The translations under genes and the position numbers were made by a program. This document shows positions 62,354-64,000 of a DNA stretch of 64,000 nucleotides, piece after piece. The stretch is from an uncultured Saprospiraceae bacterium (GTDB lineage Bacteria > Bacteroidota > Bacteroidia > Chitinophagales > Saprospiraceae). The stretch covers positions 62,001 to 126,000 of the forward strand of contig CALEYL010000036.1 of assembly GCA_937926205.1 (NCBI GenBank). Direction: 5' to 3'. Under the pieces are notes generated by a model. It had not been told where the DNA came from. It made no database searches and saw only the letters and a list, made by a program, of their open reading frames with translations. Every line of letters starts with the position of its first letter. The first letter of the stretch is position 1.

Positions 62354-63868
62354 ATGAGCCAACCAACACACAAGCCACGTCTTTCTTTCTGGGAAATCTG
62401 GAACATGAGCTTCGGATTTCTGGGCATTCAGTTTGGATTTGCGTTGCAAAACGGCAACGTGAGCCGCATTTTCGAAACGCTTGGCGCCAAAGTAGACGAG
62501 ATTCCGATTTTATGGATTGCAGCGCCGGTCACCGGCCTCGTCATACAGCCCATTATCGGTTATTTCAGCGACCGAACATGGGGGCGTTTGGGGCGGCGGC
62601 GGCCTTTCTTTCTGGTTGGGGCCATACTGGCATCGATAGCGCTGCTGTTTATGCCCAATTCGCCTACTTTGTGGATTGCTGCCGGTACGCTCTGGCTCAT
62701 GGATGCTTCCATCAACATCACGATGGAGCCTTTCCGGGCTTTTGTAGGCGACAACCTGCCCTCAGAGCAGCGCACGACTGGTTTTGCCATGCAGAGTTTT
62801 TTCATTGGCGTAGGCGCCGTTGTCGCTTCGTTGATGCCCTATATCCTGTCGAATTGGATTGGCGTGAGCCATACAGCGCCCGAAGGGATTGTTCCCGATT
62901 CGGTCAAATGGTCCTTCTACTTTGGCGGCGGGGTCTTCCTGCTGGCAGTGTTGTGGACGGTTTTTCGTTCCCGGGAGTATTCGCCCGAACAACTGGAAGC
63001 TCATGAAGCGGCAGAAGGCAAGGTGGAATACCAGAAAGAGGCCCGCGACAGCAGCTATTACTTTAGCAATGGCGGAAGGCAAATCGGTTTGGGTTTGCTG
63101 ATTGCGGTCATTGGCATTCTGTTGACCGTGATGGTCGTCTGGTTCAAACTCGACAAAGAATTGTACGTGCTGGCTGTTGGCGTACTGGCTGCCGGTCTGT
63201 TGCTGTTCCTTTCCGGCGCCCTGCAGCGCAGCGGGAATTACCAGAACGGTTTTGTCACCATTATGAACGATTTCCAGGACATGCCGCGCACCATGAAGCA
63301 ATTGGCGCCGGTGCAGTTTTTCTCCTGGTTTGCCTTGTTTTCGATGTGGATCTACACCACCAGCGCCGTAACGAGTCAAATCTACGGCACATCCGATACC
63401 ACAACTGCCGCTTACAACGAAGGCGCTGACTGGGTAGGTGTTTGCTTTGCCGTTTACAACGGCGTGGCAGCTTTGGTGGCCTTTCTGATCCCCGTTCTGG
63501 CTGCGCGTACGAGCCGCAAAATGGCCCACGCCATCTGTCTGCTTTTCGGTGCGCTGGGTTTGATCTCTATCTTTTTTATCAAAGATCCCAACCTGCTGCT
63601 CGGCTCTATGATCGGCGTTGGTATTGCCTGGGCCAGCATCCTGTCGATGCCCTACGCCATCCTCACCGGCGCTTTGCCATCTGCCAAAATGGGCTATTAC
63701 ATGGGCGTCTTCAACTTTTTTATCGTTATTCCGCAGATCGTGGCAGCTTCCATTCTCGGATTCTTGGTGTCTAAGTTTTTTGGCGGCCATGCGGTCTATG
63801 CGCTGATTGTTGGCGGGGTGTCGTTTGTGTTGGCGGCTGGGTTGACGGTCAGGGTGGAGGATAAGTAA
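62354..63868 (+). CDS. MFS transporter, SLC45-like (sugar symporter)
   Basis: This 504-aa inner-membrane protein has about 12 helices. The conserved loop after helix 2, GYFSDRTWGRLGRRRPFF, is the MFS motif in the form typical of the SLC45/GPH-like sugar:cation symporters, and PFRAFVGDNLPSEQRTTGF lies before helix 5. Such proteins import disaccharides such as maltose or sucrose with protons. The substrate here is inferred only from family. The first ATG (MSQPTHKPRLSFWEIW) comes right after the satellite repeats, so its promoter must lie within or before them. Confidence 0.9.
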   Translation: MSQPTHKPRLSFWEIWNMSFGFLGIQFGFALQNGNVSRIFETLGAKVDEIPILWIAAPVTGLVIQPIIGYFSDRTWGRLGRRRPFFLVGAILASIALLFMPNSPTLWIAAGTLWLMDASINITMEPFRAFVGDNLPSEQRTTGFAMQSFFIGVGAVVASLMPYILSNWIGVSHTAPEGIVPDSVKWSFYFGGGVFLLAVLWTVFRSREYSPEQLEAHEAAEGKVEYQKEARDSSYYFSNGGRQIGLGLLIAVIGILLTVMVVWFKLDKELYVLAVGVLAAGLLLFLSGALQRSGNYQNGFVTIMNDFQDMPRTMKQLAPVQFFSWFALFSMWIYTTSAVTSQIYGTSDTTTAAYNEGADWVGVCFAVYNGVAALVAFLIPVLAARTSRKMAHAICLLFGALGLISIFFIKDPNLLLGSMIGVGIAWASILSMPYAILTGALPSAKMGYYMGVFNFFIVIPQIVAASILGFLVSKFFGGHAVYALIVGGVSFVLAAGLTVRVEDK

Positions 63869-64000
63869 GTAATTGTCCTAACCTGAAGCCGGGCAGGCAG
63901 AAAACAGGGGCGAGGCTCTGTTGAAGCGCATCGCCCCCTGGGTGTTGAAGAAGGAAGTTAAACGATTTATACACAAAGCAAGCGCCCTGTGCTGCTGGCG
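63869..64000. other. Window end; GC-rich hairpin, no gene called
   Basis: CAGGGGCGA (63905-63913) pairs with TCGCCCC(C)TG (63931-63940), with one bulged base, downstream of the MFS gene. It has no T-tract. The last 60 bp may belong to a gene that continues outside the window, but no frame can be assigned. Confidence 0.3.

Noticed and set aside
62762..63790. 342-codon minus-strand frame
   Set aside because: Antisense to the MFS transporter, rich in His and Gln, no domain: a shadow.

Overview
The window looks like a chromosomal segment from a member of the Bacteroidota, probably close to the Saprospiria. The evidence is a set of very large secreted proteins ending in type IX secretion (T9SS) sorting domains, a TonB-dependent receptor with an STN domain and DUF4249 lipoproteins, a hybrid two-component regulator with a propeller sensor and AraC output, promoter -7 boxes close to TAnnTTTG, and almost no Shine-Dalgarno sequences. 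I see no rRNA, tRNA, CRISPR array, phage or transposase gene.

Layout. 1-6.3 kb: the 3' part of a molybdopterin oxidoreductase, mtnA, then a TetR regulator and an SDR oxidoreductase facing a secreted serine hydrolase, with two identical palindromic operators between them. 6.3-14 kb, minus strand: two tandem DUF4249 lipoproteins behind a TonB-dependent receptor, and a sodium:solute symporter fused in frame to an alpha/beta hydrolase. 14.4-15 kb: rpsU. 15-41 kb, minus strand: a block of four giant T9SS cargo proteins (1968, 1227, 1008 and 2621 aa) with a hybrid histidine kinase/AraC regulator in the middle. Three of the four share a lectin-like module just before the sorting domain. The fourth is built from 225-bp and 489-bp tandem repeats. 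41.6-48 kb, minus strand: housekeeping genes pyrR-pyrB and carA-eno-divIC-sucD. 48-54.7 kb: an amidase, a PLP decarboxylase, and uxaA-kdgK-eda, which turn altronate into pyruvate and glyceraldehyde 3-phosphate. 55-64 kb: uvrA, a Uma2-family protein, a di-haem cytochrome c peroxidase, fabG, a lipoprotein and an SLC45-like MFS transporter.

The most interesting signal is regulatory. A pair of 16-bp direct repeats at an exact 21-bp step lies about 160 bp upstream of two of the giant secreted genes, each followed at the same distance by a -7-like box. The neighbouring AraC-type hybrid regulator is the natural candidate to bind there. Intergenic DNA is also rich in small repeats: three copies of a roughly 140-bp element with AGTGTCTG ends, a 107-bp palindromic MITE-like insertion behind the Uma2 gene, four 89-bp tandem repeats, and 7-bp satellites, one of which abuts the pyrR start codon.
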